A stretch of DNA of 35,736 nucleotides from an uncultured Porphyromonadaceae bacterium. GTDB taxonomy: Bacteria; Bacteroidota; Bacteroidia; Bacteroidales; Muribaculaceae. Shown here piece after piece: positions 25,692-34,715 of this stretch. The first letter of the stretch is position 1. Each line of letters opens with the position of its first letter. The translations under genes were made by a program, and so were the position numbers. The stretch spans positions 1 to 35,736 of the forward strand of contig CAMWSM010000023.1 in the NCBI GenBank assembly GCA_947176915.1, given 5' to 3'. A model generated the notes under the pieces. That model did not search any database, was not told where the DNA came from, and worked only from the letters and a program-made list of their open reading frames with translations.

Positions 25692-28322
25692 ATGAAACTA
25701 ACCACAAAAGGGTTTTCAACTGCCGCCCTTGCGTCTTTCCTGCTATTGGGAGGATGTGCCAATGAATCTCCCTGGAGCTCAGGGAATGGTGAGGCGGGAA
25801 GGATTTCCCTAAAAGTCGCAGCTAATGGAAATGTTCAGAAGTCTACGCGAGCTGATGACAATGTAAGTCCGGTTATTCCTGCGCCGGACCAGTTCTCAAT
25901 CTCTTTGAACAGTACAGACCAAAGTTATTCCAAAACATGGTCATCGCCAGATGCATTCAATCGGGAGGGTGGCTTCCCGATGGGCACATATACTCTTGCA
26001 GCAGTCTATGGAAACATTGAGGAGGAGGGTTTTTCAAATCCATGTTTCCAGGGGGAGACCCCTGTGGCTGTAAGACTCGGAGAGGAGACTTCCGCCACTG
26101 TAACAGCTTCGCTTGCCAATTCAATGGTGAGCATAAGATATACGGATGAGTTCCGTGCAATGTTCCCGAAATATAATGCCCTGCTTACTTCTGAAGGCCA
26201 CGTAACACCCGTGGTTTTGTCGCAAAATGAGGATCGACCGGCATATATGTCTCCCCGTAAGATCACATTTTCCCTTTCCTTGACCAATCAGCAGGGAAAG
26301 GAGGTTACTGTCGTTCCGGCAGTCTTTACCGCACAGCCTCAGCATCACTATGTTGTCATCGTGGGTGTGGAGGAGAAAGTCGGAGTGAGCACTCTCGATG
26401 TCTCTTTCGATGAGAATGTGGTGACTGATAGCAGGGATATCCTTCTCACAGACGAACTATTCACAACTCCGGCTCCGAGCGTATCCGTTAATGAGGATGC
26501 TACCTCGACAATCTCAGCTTTTGAGATGCTGCCCGTAGAAGGTAAGAATCCGGAATTGCATGCAATAGCATTCGGAGGCATCAGCAAGGCAACTCTTGCT
26601 TTCACTGCAGAGGATGGAGGAAGCCTTCCATTGACAAGCTCTGAATATGAGTTGACAGGACTTTCGGCTGCCAATGAGGAGATATTGAAAAAAGCCGGCG
26701 TGGAATGTTCAGGCTTCATCTCAAAGGGGGAGATCGAGAATAAGATGGCAGTGGTGAACCTTTCCAATTTCACTAAAAACCTAACGCCGGGCACCTATAA
26801 GGTCTCTCTGACTGTTCAGGATAAGATGGGCAGAACTTCAGATGCGTCTCAAATTCCTGTTGTGGAGATTAAAGTGGAGAATCTGAAATTGACCATAGAT
26901 AAGAATGTAGCTCCAAAATATCTTGAGGATAAGGTAGAAGTGGCTTTGGCTTCAAATTGCAATTATGTAGGAAATAACCTTGAGTTTGAGATTGATGGTA
27001 AGGTTGCTAAAGTCGTTGCAGTTACCAGTCAGGGCAATGCATCTGCTGATATGCCTTATAATTATGTCTATACTCTTCAATATCCTTCCAAAGATGGGAT
27101 AACTGATTCCGGTTGTAATGTGGCTCTCTCGGTGGCAGGCAAGAAATTCTGTGATAAAGTGCTTGATGTGGATATGCCGGCGTATACAGTGGAGGAGGAT
27201 GCATTCGCCAATAAGGTGATGTTGCGTCTGAATTATCAGGATGCAGAGATGCTCAAGCATATTATCAAGAACGTTGTCCTCTATGATGGAAGCAACAAGA
27301 TTCCGGAGTCAAGGATTGTCCGTTCTGTTGAAACTAACATTATCGAGGTAAAAAGTCTCACTCCATCAACAGAGACTGAGAAAAAAGAGTATAAGGATAT
27401 AAGCTTATCTCTCGGTTCCTCATTAGCAAGGAATAAAACGAAAGTCAACGACTTCTCAACGGAAATAGCCGCCGGGGTTCCTAACGGTGATTTCGAAGAA
27501 CTTCACCAAACTATTAACGAAACCATCCAGCAGGGTGGAAAATGGGCAAGAACGGTCGCAGGAGAGTTAAGGCAAACAAATTTGACTATGAAAGTGAAGG
27601 AGCCCATTGATTGGTCATCATCCAACTCAATGACTTGTAATAGTAATTCTTCCAATAAGAATAGTTGGTATATGGTGCCTTCTGTCTATAATACTACCAT
27701 TAAAGAAGATGGTTGGCTTTCGCATCAACCTAAGATTGATGTCTTGCAAAAAGCTCATGATACGACGGCTGAGATATACAAAATTTATTCAAGTCAGTCA
27801 AAAACGAATGCAATGCTGATTAGAAATGTTGCATGGGATTCAGATGGGAAGGCAATTAAAGATGATAAGGGAACCTATGGAATATCAAATTATTATTCTC
27901 ATAACATACCCTCTTCTATAGCTAACCGCACGGCAGGCAGCATGTGGCTCGGTGTTGACGGTCAGGAGGGAAAGGCTTTTGACTCTCGTCCTGCCAAACT
28001 AAAAGGATTCTATCAGTTTGTTGCTGATTCTCAGGATCCCAATGAACAAGGAGTGGTGGAAATTCAGATTTTGAACGGTGATAAGGTTATCGGAAGTGCG
28101 AAAAAGGAGTTGAAAGCTTGCAGTGGTTACACTGAATTTATACTCCCGATTCAGTACGTAGCCATTTCAGAGCTTTTTAAAGTAAAAGCTACTTCCCTGA
28201 GAATCTCCTTTACATCAAGCAATCGTACAAGCAACATCAAGACAACTAATTATTGCAATAAGGATGAATGCGTGTCAAGAGGCGCTATGTTGATTGTGGA
28301 TAATCTTACTTTTGAATATTAA
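25692..28322 (+). CDS. DUF4493 lipoprotein with C-terminal PCMD-like domain (paralog A)
   Basis: The 876-residue product has a lipoprotein signal (lipobox LGGC, Cys22) followed by ANESPW. A DUF4493-type domain follows (DQFSISL, FPMGTYTLAAVYGN, FSNPCFQGETP, TATVTASLANSMVSIRYT). Next are Ig-like beta modules (about 260-400 and 400-590), including FTAEDGGSLPL and LTPGTYKVSLTVQDKMGRTS. From about 597, NGDFEE begins a PCMD-like jelly-roll region that has AFDSRPAKLKGFYQFVA and ends MLIVDNLTFEY. A Thr-Arg-Ala motif (52-54) lies 30 residues after the lipid cysteine. It is the first gene of a three-gene operon; the others are paralogs 21 and 12 bases apart. Such proteins are probably surface-exposed, and a role in glycan binding or fimbria-like assembly is inference only. 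Confidence 0.8.
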   Translation: MKLTTKGFSTAALASFLLLGGCANESPWSSGNGEAGRISLKVAANGNVQKSTRADDNVSPVIPAPDQFSISLNSTDQSYSKTWSSPDAFNREGGFPMGTYTLAAVYGNIEEEGFSNPCFQGETPVAVRLGEETSATVTASLANSMVSIRYTDEFRAMFPKYNALLTSEGHVTPVVLSQNEDRPAYMSPRKITFSLSLTNQQGKEVTVVPAVFTAQPQHHYVVIVGVEEKVGVSTLDVSFDENVVTDSRDILLTDELFTTPAPSVSVNEDATSTISAFEMLPVEGKNPELHAIAFGGISKATLAFTAEDGGSLPLTSSEYELTGLSAANEEILKKAGVECSGFISKGEIENKMAVVNLSNFTKNLTPGTYKVSLTVQDKMGRTSDASQIPVVEIKVENLKLTIDKNVAPKYLEDKVEVALASNCNYVGNNLEFEIDGKVAKVVAVTSQGNASADMPYNYVYTLQYPSKDGITDSGCNVALSVAGKKFCDKVLDVDMPAYTVEEDAFANKVMLRLNYQDAEMLKHIIKNVVLYDGSNKIPESRIVRSVETNIIEVKSLTPSTETEKKEYKDISLSLGSSLARNKTKVNDFSTEIAAGVPNGDFEELHQTINETIQQGGKWARTVAGELRQTNLTMKVKEPIDWSSSNSMTCNSNSSNKNSWYMVPSVYNTTIKEDGWLSHQPKIDVLQKAHDTTAEIYKIYSSQSKTNAMLIRNVAWDSDGKAIKDDKGTYGISNYYSHNIPSSIANRTAGSMWLGVDGQEGKAFDSRPAKLKGFYQFVADSQDPNEQGVVEIQILNGDKVIGSAKKELKACSGYTEFILPIQYVAISELFKVKATSLRISFTSSNRTSNIKTTNYCNKDECVSRGAMLIVDNLTFEY

Positions 28323-28343
28323 CCTAAAACTGACTAATAAGCA

Positions 28344-29645
28344 ATGAAATCAATATATAATATTTTGCTCTGCGCTTCTCTCGCAGGTCTGTTGGGTGCT
28401 TGTGCTTCCGAAGCCCCATGGGAGGGACCTAAGGACAGAGGGGAAGGCTCCTTTGCCAAGTCGGCGCTTAATCTTAAAGTGCAGACCGACCATGTCATCA
28501 AACAGACAAGAGCCGGAAAAGAAGTGGATATGGATATGGTTTATGTCAACTTCTTTGACAATAAGAGCGGACACTTGAAGGATTTTTATCTTTATGGTCA
28601 GATGCCTGAGGTGGTGGCTCTTGAGGAGGGGGACTATTATGTTACTGCAGTCTACACACATGATGGCACTCAGGAACATCGGGCAGCTGCATGGGATTAT
28701 CCTTTCTATCAGGGAAAATCAGACATGTTTACTATCAAGCCAAATCAGATTACTACCGATTTGGGCACAATCAAATGCGCTTTGGAGAATGTGATGACTT
28801 CCGTAGTGTTCGACCCTATGCTTAGGGAACACATGTCGGAAGAGGATTCATTCGTTGAACTTAAACTTAATGAGGGAAGCGATGTCTTGAATTTTACTGT
28901 CAAGGAGCAGGATAATGAGAATTATGGTTATTTTCATATAGAAGGAGAGCAATCTCTTGTAGCTACTTTCAAGGGAAAGATCGATGGAGCTTACACGGCT
29001 GAGGTGAAGACTGTGGCTAATGTGGAAGCAGGTAATCATTACCGTATTACTTTCAAACTCCATGACTATCAGGGTGAAAATTCCGGTAATGCAGCAATGG
29101 ATATTATGCTTGACGCTTCCGTTACAACCACGGATGTTGATGGAAATGTATCCATCGAAGAGGCTGGGATAGGTGATTACGATCTTGGTGATAATGAGCG
29201 TCCAAGTGAAAATCCGGAAGAACCGATAATCCCTGATCAACCCACAGCCCCTCTCATTACTTCAACCGGGTCAATTAAACTTGGAGAGAAGCATCTATAT
29301 GTGCCGGGTGAAGAGGTTGTCCTTAACATTGTCTCCTCTACCGGGATAGAGGTCTTTGAAGTTGACATAGTCTCCCCCTCTCTTTCACCTGAGGAACTTG
29401 CTCAGGTTGGTTTGGCTGCTCATCTTGACCTCGTGAATCCGGGGGAACTTAAGGAACCATTGAACAATCTTGGATTGCTTAAGGGTGATTCTGTAAAGGG
29501 AGAGAAAGAGGTTAAATTCGACATTACCAATTTTATGCCTCTCCTTGCAGTGCTTGGTGATGGAGTGCATACTTTCAATCTTACAGTTGGCGATGCCGAT
29601 GAGAGAATTACGAAAGAGAGTCTTATAATTGAGATTAAGAACTAA
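28344..29645 (+). CDS. DUF4493 lipoprotein without PCMD domain (paralog B)
   Basis: The 433-residue product has lipobox LGAC (Cys20) followed by ASEAPW, nearly the same as paralog A, and Thr-Arg-Ala at 55-57. The DUF4493 domain shows VYVNFFDN, EEGDYYVTAVYTHDG, YPFYQGKSDMFTIK and ALENVMTSVVFD. A Pro/Glu/Asn-rich linker at about 280-300 leads to one Ig-like module that aligns with the first Ig-like module of paralog A (EVDIVSPSLSPEELAQ, DITNFMPLL, DGVHTFNLTVGDADERITK). The protein then stops. It therefore looks like the first 400 residues of paralog A without the C-terminal PCMD part, possibly a shorter structural subunit. Confidence 0.76.
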   Translation: MKSIYNILLCASLAGLLGACASEAPWEGPKDRGEGSFAKSALNLKVQTDHVIKQTRAGKEVDMDMVYVNFFDNKSGHLKDFYLYGQMPEVVALEEGDYYVTAVYTHDGTQEHRAAAWDYPFYQGKSDMFTIKPNQITTDLGTIKCALENVMTSVVFDPMLREHMSEEDSFVELKLNEGSDVLNFTVKEQDNENYGYFHIEGEQSLVATFKGKIDGAYTAEVKTVANVEAGNHYRITFKLHDYQGENSGNAAMDIMLDASVTTTDVDGNVSIEEAGIGDYDLGDNERPSENPEEPIIPDQPTAPLITSTGSIKLGEKHLYVPGEEVVLNIVSSTGIEVFEVDIVSPSLSPEELAQVGLAAHLDLVNPGELKEPLNNLGLLKGDSVKGEKEVKFDITNFMPLLAVLGDGVHTFNLTVGDADERITKESLIIEIKN

Positions 29646-29657
29646 TAGTTGACAGCA

Positions 29658-31940
29658 ATGAAGATATTGAATAAAATTATTTCAGCTTCGGCTGTCGCCC
29701 TTACATTCCTCTCTTTGCAGGGATGTGTTTCTGAAACCCCGTTTGAGGCGGGAAAGGAGGGAACCTTGCGTCTTTCCGCTCAACTTCGCGGTGATATTAC
29801 TTCAGTTGTGACCCGTGCTGCCGATTATGATCAGCATACTCTGGAGGATAACCTTGTGGTTTATATTCAGAAGGAGAATGTCGGAGTAATTCGAAAGTTT
29901 AAAGGTATTGAAGAGGTGCAGTCTGCCAATGTTTCTCTCCAGACCGGATCTTATGTTGTGGAAGGTTGGACAGGTGATTCCGTATCAGCCTCCTTTGATA
30001 AGAAGTTCTATTATGGCTATAAACCGATAGAAGTGAAAGAGGGTTCCAATTCCATTTCCCTGCAATGTGATATCGCCAATGTTTTGGCTTCTGTAAATAC
30101 GGAACTTGTCTCCGACATGATTTCGGATCTTACAGTAGAGATTGGTCATACAAGAGGCTCGCTTACTTTTGATTCTGACATGATTGCTGCCGACCGTAGA
30201 GGTGATACCAAAGGTTATTTTATGATGCCTAATGGGGTGAAGGATCTTTATTACAAGATTTCCGGCAAGAACTCTGACGGAACGCCGTTCCTTAAGGAGG
30301 GTGAAATAGAGGGAGTGGAGCGTGCTCATGACTATCAGTTCGTGCTGAAGGCAGATGCTGCGCAAGTTACTCAAGGTGGGGCTCTCATTAAAATTGAAAT
30401 AGTGGAAGTCCCTGTAATAGACGAGGAGGTAACTGTCTTCCCGGCTCCGGCTTTCAAATTGACTATGGGGGGAGAGCAGGTTAAGAATCCTGCTAAGCAA
30501 TTGAACCTTACTAAAGGGGGCTACGGAGATCTTGCTCTCAGGATCGTTGCCTACAAGGGTTTGCCACATCTTAAGGTCTCTTTCTCCGATAATTTCAATT
30601 TCGGAGTTGATTCAGAGTTTGAGTTAGGTTCGGACAATGTTTCAAGTCTGCCGCAGGTGTTTGGCTTTGAAAAGAAATTAGTTGAAGATAATGTGGCTGA
30701 TGCGGTTAATGAGAAGGTTGATGTAGTGGAGTGCTGGTTTACCGTTCCGGATTCATATATAAAATCTCTGCCGGTATCCGAACAGGAATTTTCCATCACA
30801 TTTGATGTAGAAGATGGCAAAGGTTGCACAAATCAGCTTAAACTGCATTGGGCGAATAGTGAATCTGCGATTGAGCAAATTGATCCGGTAGGTGCTGTTT
30901 CTACTGATGATTTCAACGATGAATCCGCTGTTGGCGCACGCTACGTTACCCTTTATGGCGAGATATATGATGAGGAGGTAACTGACTACGGCATCATGCT
31001 TCGAGAGGATGGCACGGAGAATTGGTCTTACTATCCTGCAACACGTGCCGGAGGCTCAAAGAACCGATTCAGCGTAGTAGTTAAGGATCTGAAACCTGCT
31101 ACAGTATATCAGTATAAGACCTACGCCGATGATTTTGAGGAAGATTTAGTGAAGACCTTCACCACTGAATCAATCTTCTCTATTCCGGGAGCAAGTTTCG
31201 AGGAATGGAGCAGTTATAAAGCAAGTACTCTGCTTGGCACGAAGGATGTTATTCTTCCTGGTTCTACCGGTGATAAGACTACGAGTTTCTGGGGCTCAGG
31301 CAACGAGGGTGCGGCAACCGCTAATCTTACGTTGACAAATAAGTCGACCGATATGAAACATTCCGGGTCATATTCTGCTCGCTTAGGGTCAAACGCGGCA
31401 CTCGGAGTAATTGCCGCCGGCAATATATTTACAGGTTATTATGTTAAAACAGACGGGACTAACGGTGTGCTCTCTGTCGGTAGGGAATATAATGGTTCTC
31501 ATCCCTCAGCCTTAAAGGTATATGCTAATTATCGCCCGGGCGGAGGTGTTAGTGTTAAAAGTGGTAACGAGAAGTTTATTGAAGATATGGTTGAGGGAGG
31601 TACAGATCAAGGTCAGATTTATGTGGCTCTGACAACTGAACCATACGAAATCCGTACCAATCCTGACAATCGTAGACTCTTCGAGAAAAATGATCCCTCT
31701 GTTGTGGCATACGGCCAGATTACATGGAAGGAAGCTTTCGGACCTGACGGAGAATTGCAGGAAATCGTAATTCCGTTGGATTATAACAAGAAGGTAAAAA
31801 CTTTGAAGCCTACTCATCTTGTTATAGTGTGCTCGGCTTCCAAGTTTGGAGATTATTTCTGCGGAAGTAAAACTTCTGTGATGTATCTTGATGATTTCGA
31901 ACTTCTCTATGAAGAACCGTCAGGTATTCTTACCGAATAA
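29658..31940 (+). CDS. DUF4493-like lipoprotein with Fn3-like and PCMD domains (paralog C)
   Basis: The ATG at 29658 is preferred over an upstream TTG at 29649. The 760-residue product has lipobox LQGC (Cys23), then VSETPF, and Thr-Arg-Ala at 52-54. The N-terminal domain follows (LVVYIQKENVG, LQTGSYVVEGWTGDS, KKFYYGYKPIEVKEG, LQCDIANVLASVNTE). Ig-like modules follow, then an Fn3-like module at about 425-505 (YVTLYGEIYDEEVTDYGIML, VKDLKPATVYQYKTYADD). A PCMD domain begins at about 510 (PGASFEEW). It includes PYEIRTNPDNRRLFEKNDPS and VCSASKFGDYFCGS and ends YLDDFELLYEE. It is the last gene of the operon and is followed by a strong terminator. Confidence 0.8.
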   Translation: MKILNKIISASAVALTFLSLQGCVSETPFEAGKEGTLRLSAQLRGDITSVVTRAADYDQHTLEDNLVVYIQKENVGVIRKFKGIEEVQSANVSLQTGSYVVEGWTGDSVSASFDKKFYYGYKPIEVKEGSNSISLQCDIANVLASVNTELVSDMISDLTVEIGHTRGSLTFDSDMIAADRRGDTKGYFMMPNGVKDLYYKISGKNSDGTPFLKEGEIEGVERAHDYQFVLKADAAQVTQGGALIKIEIVEVPVIDEEVTVFPAPAFKLTMGGEQVKNPAKQLNLTKGGYGDLALRIVAYKGLPHLKVSFSDNFNFGVDSEFELGSDNVSSLPQVFGFEKKLVEDNVADAVNEKVDVVECWFTVPDSYIKSLPVSEQEFSITFDVEDGKGCTNQLKLHWANSESAIEQIDPVGAVSTDDFNDESAVGARYVTLYGEIYDEEVTDYGIMLREDGTENWSYYPATRAGGSKNRFSVVVKDLKPATVYQYKTYADDFEEDLVKTFTTESIFSIPGASFEEWSSYKASTLLGTKDVILPGSTGDKTTSFWGSGNEGAATANLTLTNKSTDMKHSGSYSARLGSNAALGVIAAGNIFTGYYVKTDGTNGVLSVGREYNGSHPSALKVYANYRPGGGVSVKSGNEKFIEDMVEGGTDQGQIYVALTTEPYEIRTNPDNRRLFEKNDPSVVAYGQITWKEAFGPDGELQEIVIPLDYNKKVKTLKPTHLVIVCSASKFGDYFCGSKTSVMYLDDFELLYEEPSGILTE

Positions 31941-31986
31941 AATACTATATTAATTTTTCGACCGATAGTAGGTAGTTAGTAAATCG

Positions 31987-32035
31987 CGATGCGGTGTAGA
32001 ACATCAACAATGTCTGCACCGCATCGTTCTTTTTC
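31987..32035 (+). terminator. Rho-independent terminator of the DUF4493 operon
   Basis: A perfect 10-bp stem, CGATGCGGTG (31987-31996) with CACCGCATCG (32017-32026), has further bulged pairing inside. TTCTTTTTC follows. Confidence 0.85.
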
Positions 32036-32061
32036 AATAATCCCATTTTCAAATGCTTTCA

Positions 32062-32095
32062 CAATTTTCAACTTTCAATTTTCAACTTTCAATTT
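32062..32095. repeat. 14-bp tandem repeat upstream of the PCMD lipoprotein
   Basis: The unit caattttcaacttt occurs twice followed by a 6-base partial copy. It ends 8 bases before the -7 element. A related sequence occurs inverted at 34716. Confidence 0.75.
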
Positions 32096-32102
32096 AAAAA
32101 GT

Positions 32103-32110
32103 TAACTTTG
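32103..32110 (+). promoter_or_regulatory. Putative -7 element of the PCMD lipoprotein gene
   Basis: TAACTTTG fits the consensus. The -33 position falls in the 14-bp repeat, where only TTTC is found. Confidence 0.5.
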
Positions 32111-32139
32111 CAACTGCAATATTAATGCATATTTTCAGA

Positions 32140-33714
32140 ATGAAACTTAAACCGGTAGCCTATACTCTTCTCCTCCTTTTTTCTTTGCTCCCCTTAGGGT
32201 GCATCAAGAATGATTTGCCATACCCCAAGATTCAGCAGAATATTACTCGACTTGCCGCTGAGGGACAGAGCAAGGACGCACTTATTGATTCTGTGGATAT
32301 GAAGGCAGTGGTTTATCTCGAGGAAACTACGGATATAGAGAATGTGAAGTTTACTGAATTCAGTGTGTCTGAGGGTGGAAAATCTGATGTCAACCTTCTT
32401 GAAGGGAGTTATAATCTCACCTCTCCATTGAATATTGTCCTTTCGCGCTATCAGGATTATTCATGGCAGATCTCTGCCGAACAAAATATCGAGCGATATT
32501 TTTCTGTGGAAGGGCAGATAGGGGAGAGTGTGATCGACGCTGTTGCATGTCGGGTGATTGTAACTCTTCCGGAAGGCACAGATCTTTCAAAATTGACTCT
32601 TGAGCGCGTGAAACTTGGTCCGGCAGGGATAACCACTCTCACTCCGGCTCTTGAGCCCGGCACAATTGATCTTTCCTCCCCCTTGCGTGTTGAAGTGGAA
32701 TGTCATGGCCGTTCCGAATTTTGGACTATTTATGCGGATCTGGCTGAACTTCTTGTCTCAACTACTGCAGCTGATGCCTGGAGTAAGGTGGTATGGGTCT
32801 ATGGTGCCTGCCCCTCTGACATGAAAGGTAGTTTCCGTTATAAGAAATCCGGGGACGCAGATTGGACTGTTGTGTCGGAATCGGAGGTTACTCAGACAGA
32901 CGGCTCATTCTCCGCATGCATTTCACATCTTGAACCTCTTACGGAATATACCGTTCAAGCTATAGCTGACGGGAATATTGGTAATGAAATGAAGGTAACT
33001 ACTGATGGCACTGCTGACATTCCTGACGGTGATTTTGATCAATGGTGGCTCAAGAACAACAGGATATGGTGTCCCTGGAATGAAAATGGCGAACAGTTCT
33101 GGGATACAGGCAACACCGGAGCTGCCACTCTCGGACAGAGTAATGTAGTCCCGACCGACCATACTGTTACGGGTCAGGGTCAGGCTGCCGAACTTAATAC
33201 GAAATTTGTGGGTATCGCCGGTATCGGAAAACTTGCGGCAGGCTCAATCTATACAGGGTCGTTCCAGAAGGTTGACGGAACGAATGGCATTCTTGATTTC
33301 GGTCGACCGTGGAAACTGCGGCCTACAAAGCTTAAAGGCTATTACCAGTATAAGACTGCTCCAATCAATTATGCCAACTCTGATTATAAGAGTATTATCG
33401 GCCAACCGGATACATGCCACATATATGTGGCGTTGGCTGACTGGACAGCGCCATTTGAGATCCGGACGAATCCCAAGAATCAGCAGCTTTTCGACAAGGA
33501 TGCACCGTCAATAATTGCATACGGCGAACTTGTCTACAGCGGCACAATGGAGGATTACCAGCCATTTGAGATAAAACTTGAATACAGAAGCACTTCGCGA
33601 GTGCCGACTTATCTGCAGATCACCTGTGCCGCTTCAAAACTTGGCGATTACTTCACAGGAGGTGCCGGCGCGGTGCTGTATGTGGATCAATTCTCTTTTG
33701 ATTATGATTATTGA
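32140..33714 (+). CDS. PCMD-domain surface lipoprotein
   Basis: Two ATGs are in frame; the one at 32140 gives a compact lipoprotein signal (KLKPVAYTLLLLFSLLPLGC), Cys20 lipidated, so it is preferred over 32125. In the 524-residue product, residues 40-200 contain two repeated beta modules with VKFTEFSVSEGG and LTLERVKLGPAG. An Fn3-like module lies at about 202-290 (FRYKKSGDADWTVVS, LEPLTEYTVQAIAD). A PCMD domain follows from about 294 (PDGDFDQW). It has KLRPTKLKGYYQYKT, APFEIRTNPKNQQLF and CAASKLGDYFTGG and ends LYVDQFSFDYDY. The PCMD name suggests carbohydrate metabolism, but no catalytic role is established. Its C-terminal half is clearly related to paralog C, although it lies outside that operon. 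Confidence 0.82.
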   Translation: MKLKPVAYTLLLLFSLLPLGCIKNDLPYPKIQQNITRLAAEGQSKDALIDSVDMKAVVYLEETTDIENVKFTEFSVSEGGKSDVNLLEGSYNLTSPLNIVLSRYQDYSWQISAEQNIERYFSVEGQIGESVIDAVACRVIVTLPEGTDLSKLTLERVKLGPAGITTLTPALEPGTIDLSSPLRVEVECHGRSEFWTIYADLAELLVSTTAADAWSKVVWVYGACPSDMKGSFRYKKSGDADWTVVSESEVTQTDGSFSACISHLEPLTEYTVQAIADGNIGNEMKVTTDGTADIPDGDFDQWWLKNNRIWCPWNENGEQFWDTGNTGAATLGQSNVVPTDHTVTGQGQAAELNTKFVGIAGIGKLAAGSIYTGSFQKVDGTNGILDFGRPWKLRPTKLKGYYQYKTAPINYANSDYKSIIGQPDTCHIYVALADWTAPFEIRTNPKNQQLFDKDAPSIIAYGELVYSGTMEDYQPFEIKLEYRSTSRVPTYLQITCAASKLGDYFTGGAGAVLYVDQFSFDYDY

Positions 33715-33725
33715 CGTAGGGGTGT

Positions 33726-34106
33726 ATGATTGGCAAGACTACATTTTCTTGGAAAAAAAGGGCATTATCTTTCAAATATGCGTGGCAAGGGATTTCTGCT
33801 TTACTTCGCTATGAGCATAATGCCCGGATTCACCTCTTTGCAGCAGTTGTGGCGGTAGTTGCCGGATTCTTCTTTAAAATATCTGCTATGGAATGGTGTC
33901 TGATTGCCGTTTGCATCGGGATGGTCATTTCTGCCGAGGCAATGAACAGTGCTGTTGAAGCGCTTGCCGATAAAATCTCAAAAGAATATGACCCATTGAT
34001 AGGGAGAGCGAAGGATTTTGGCGCGGGGGCTGTTATGATTCTGGCATTTGTGGCAGTAGTGGTGGGATTGATAATTTTTCTTCCTAAATTTATCGCTCTT
34101 TTTTAA
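33726..34106 (+). CDS. dgkA: Diacylglycerol kinase / undecaprenol kinase family protein
   Basis: The 126-residue product is a small integral membrane kinase. An amphipathic N-terminus (SFKYAWQGISALLRYEHNARIHL) precedes three transmembrane helices. The signature EAMNSAVEALADKI carries the conserved Glu, Asn and Glu that bind ATP and metal. In Gram-positives and Bacteroidota the family mostly phosphorylates undecaprenol rather than diacylglycerol; which applies here is unknown. It starts 11 bases after the PCMD gene and 12 bases before the PAP2 gene, so co-transcription is likely. Confidence 0.92.
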   Translation: MIGKTTFSWKKRALSFKYAWQGISALLRYEHNARIHLFAAVVAVVAGFFFKISAMEWCLIAVCIGMVISAEAMNSAVEALADKISKEYDPLIGRAKDFGAGAVMILAFVAVVVGLIIFLPKFIALF

Positions 34107-34118
34107 TTTACTTCAATC

Positions 34119-34715
34119 ATGAAAAACTCAAGAGGATTTTCCACCGGAACATTGTCATCAGTTCTTGTGTGGCTTTTTACTATCTTGATTTCTACAAATA
34201 GTATTTTTGCGGAAGAACCCTTTCATAGAACGGCAGCGCAGAAAGGGGTGAAGACATCTACTGATGTTATTCTCGTAGCTCTGCCGGTATCCGCTCTTGC
34301 AGGGGTGCTGATTGAGAGGGATTGGCAAGGTCTGAAACAAGGAGCACTGACGGCTGTTACAACTGTTGGTGCCACCTATATATTAAAATATGCTGTAAAG
34401 GAGCGTCGGCCCGACGGTTCTAATTGGCATTCTTTTCCCAGCGGCCACACATCGTCAACTTTTGCCACGGCAACATTCCTTCAGCGCCGATATGGTTGGA
34501 AGGTAGGGGTCCCGGCATACGCGCTTGCAACGTATGTAGGGTGGGGAAGAGTATTCTCAAAACGTCATCATTGGTGGGATGTGGCTGTGGGCGCCGCAAT
34601 CGGGGCTGGATCAGCGCTGATTTATACACGCCCTTTTGCCAAAAAGCATGACCTGGAAATCAATGCGTGTCCATACGATGGAGGCTGCTGTATGTCTGCC
34701 TCAATAACCTTCTAA
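34119..34715 (+). CDS. PAP2-family phosphatase
   Basis: The 198-residue product has a hydrophobic N-terminal signal or anchor (VLVWLFTILISTNSIFA). The acid-phosphatase motifs are in order: KYAVKERRP (motif 1), PSGHTSS (motif 2) and GRVFSKRHHWWD (motif 3, with the Arg-x5-His-x3-Asp spacing kept but Gly in place of the usual Ser). Short hydrophobic segments surround the motifs. The family removes phosphate from lipid pyrophosphates such as undecaprenyl diphosphate or lipid A. Being next to the kinase gene, the pair could keep the undecaprenyl-phosphate pool charged. The C-terminus is unusually cysteine-rich (NACPYDGGCC). Confidence 0.9.
   Translation: MKNSRGFSTGTLSSVLVWLFTILISTNSIFAEEPFHRTAAQKGVKTSTDVILVALPVSALAGVLIERDWQGLKQGALTAVTTVGATYILKYAVKERRPDGSNWHSFPSGHTSSTFATATFLQRRYGWKVGVPAYALATYVGWGRVFSKRHHWWDVAVGAAIGAGSALIYTRPFAKKHDLEINACPYDGGCCMSASITF

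Noticed and set aside
25692..33714. Lipoprotein cluster as a SusC/SusD polysaccharide-utilisation locus
   Set aside because: No TonB-dependent SusC transporter, SusD or glycoside hydrolase is present among these genes.
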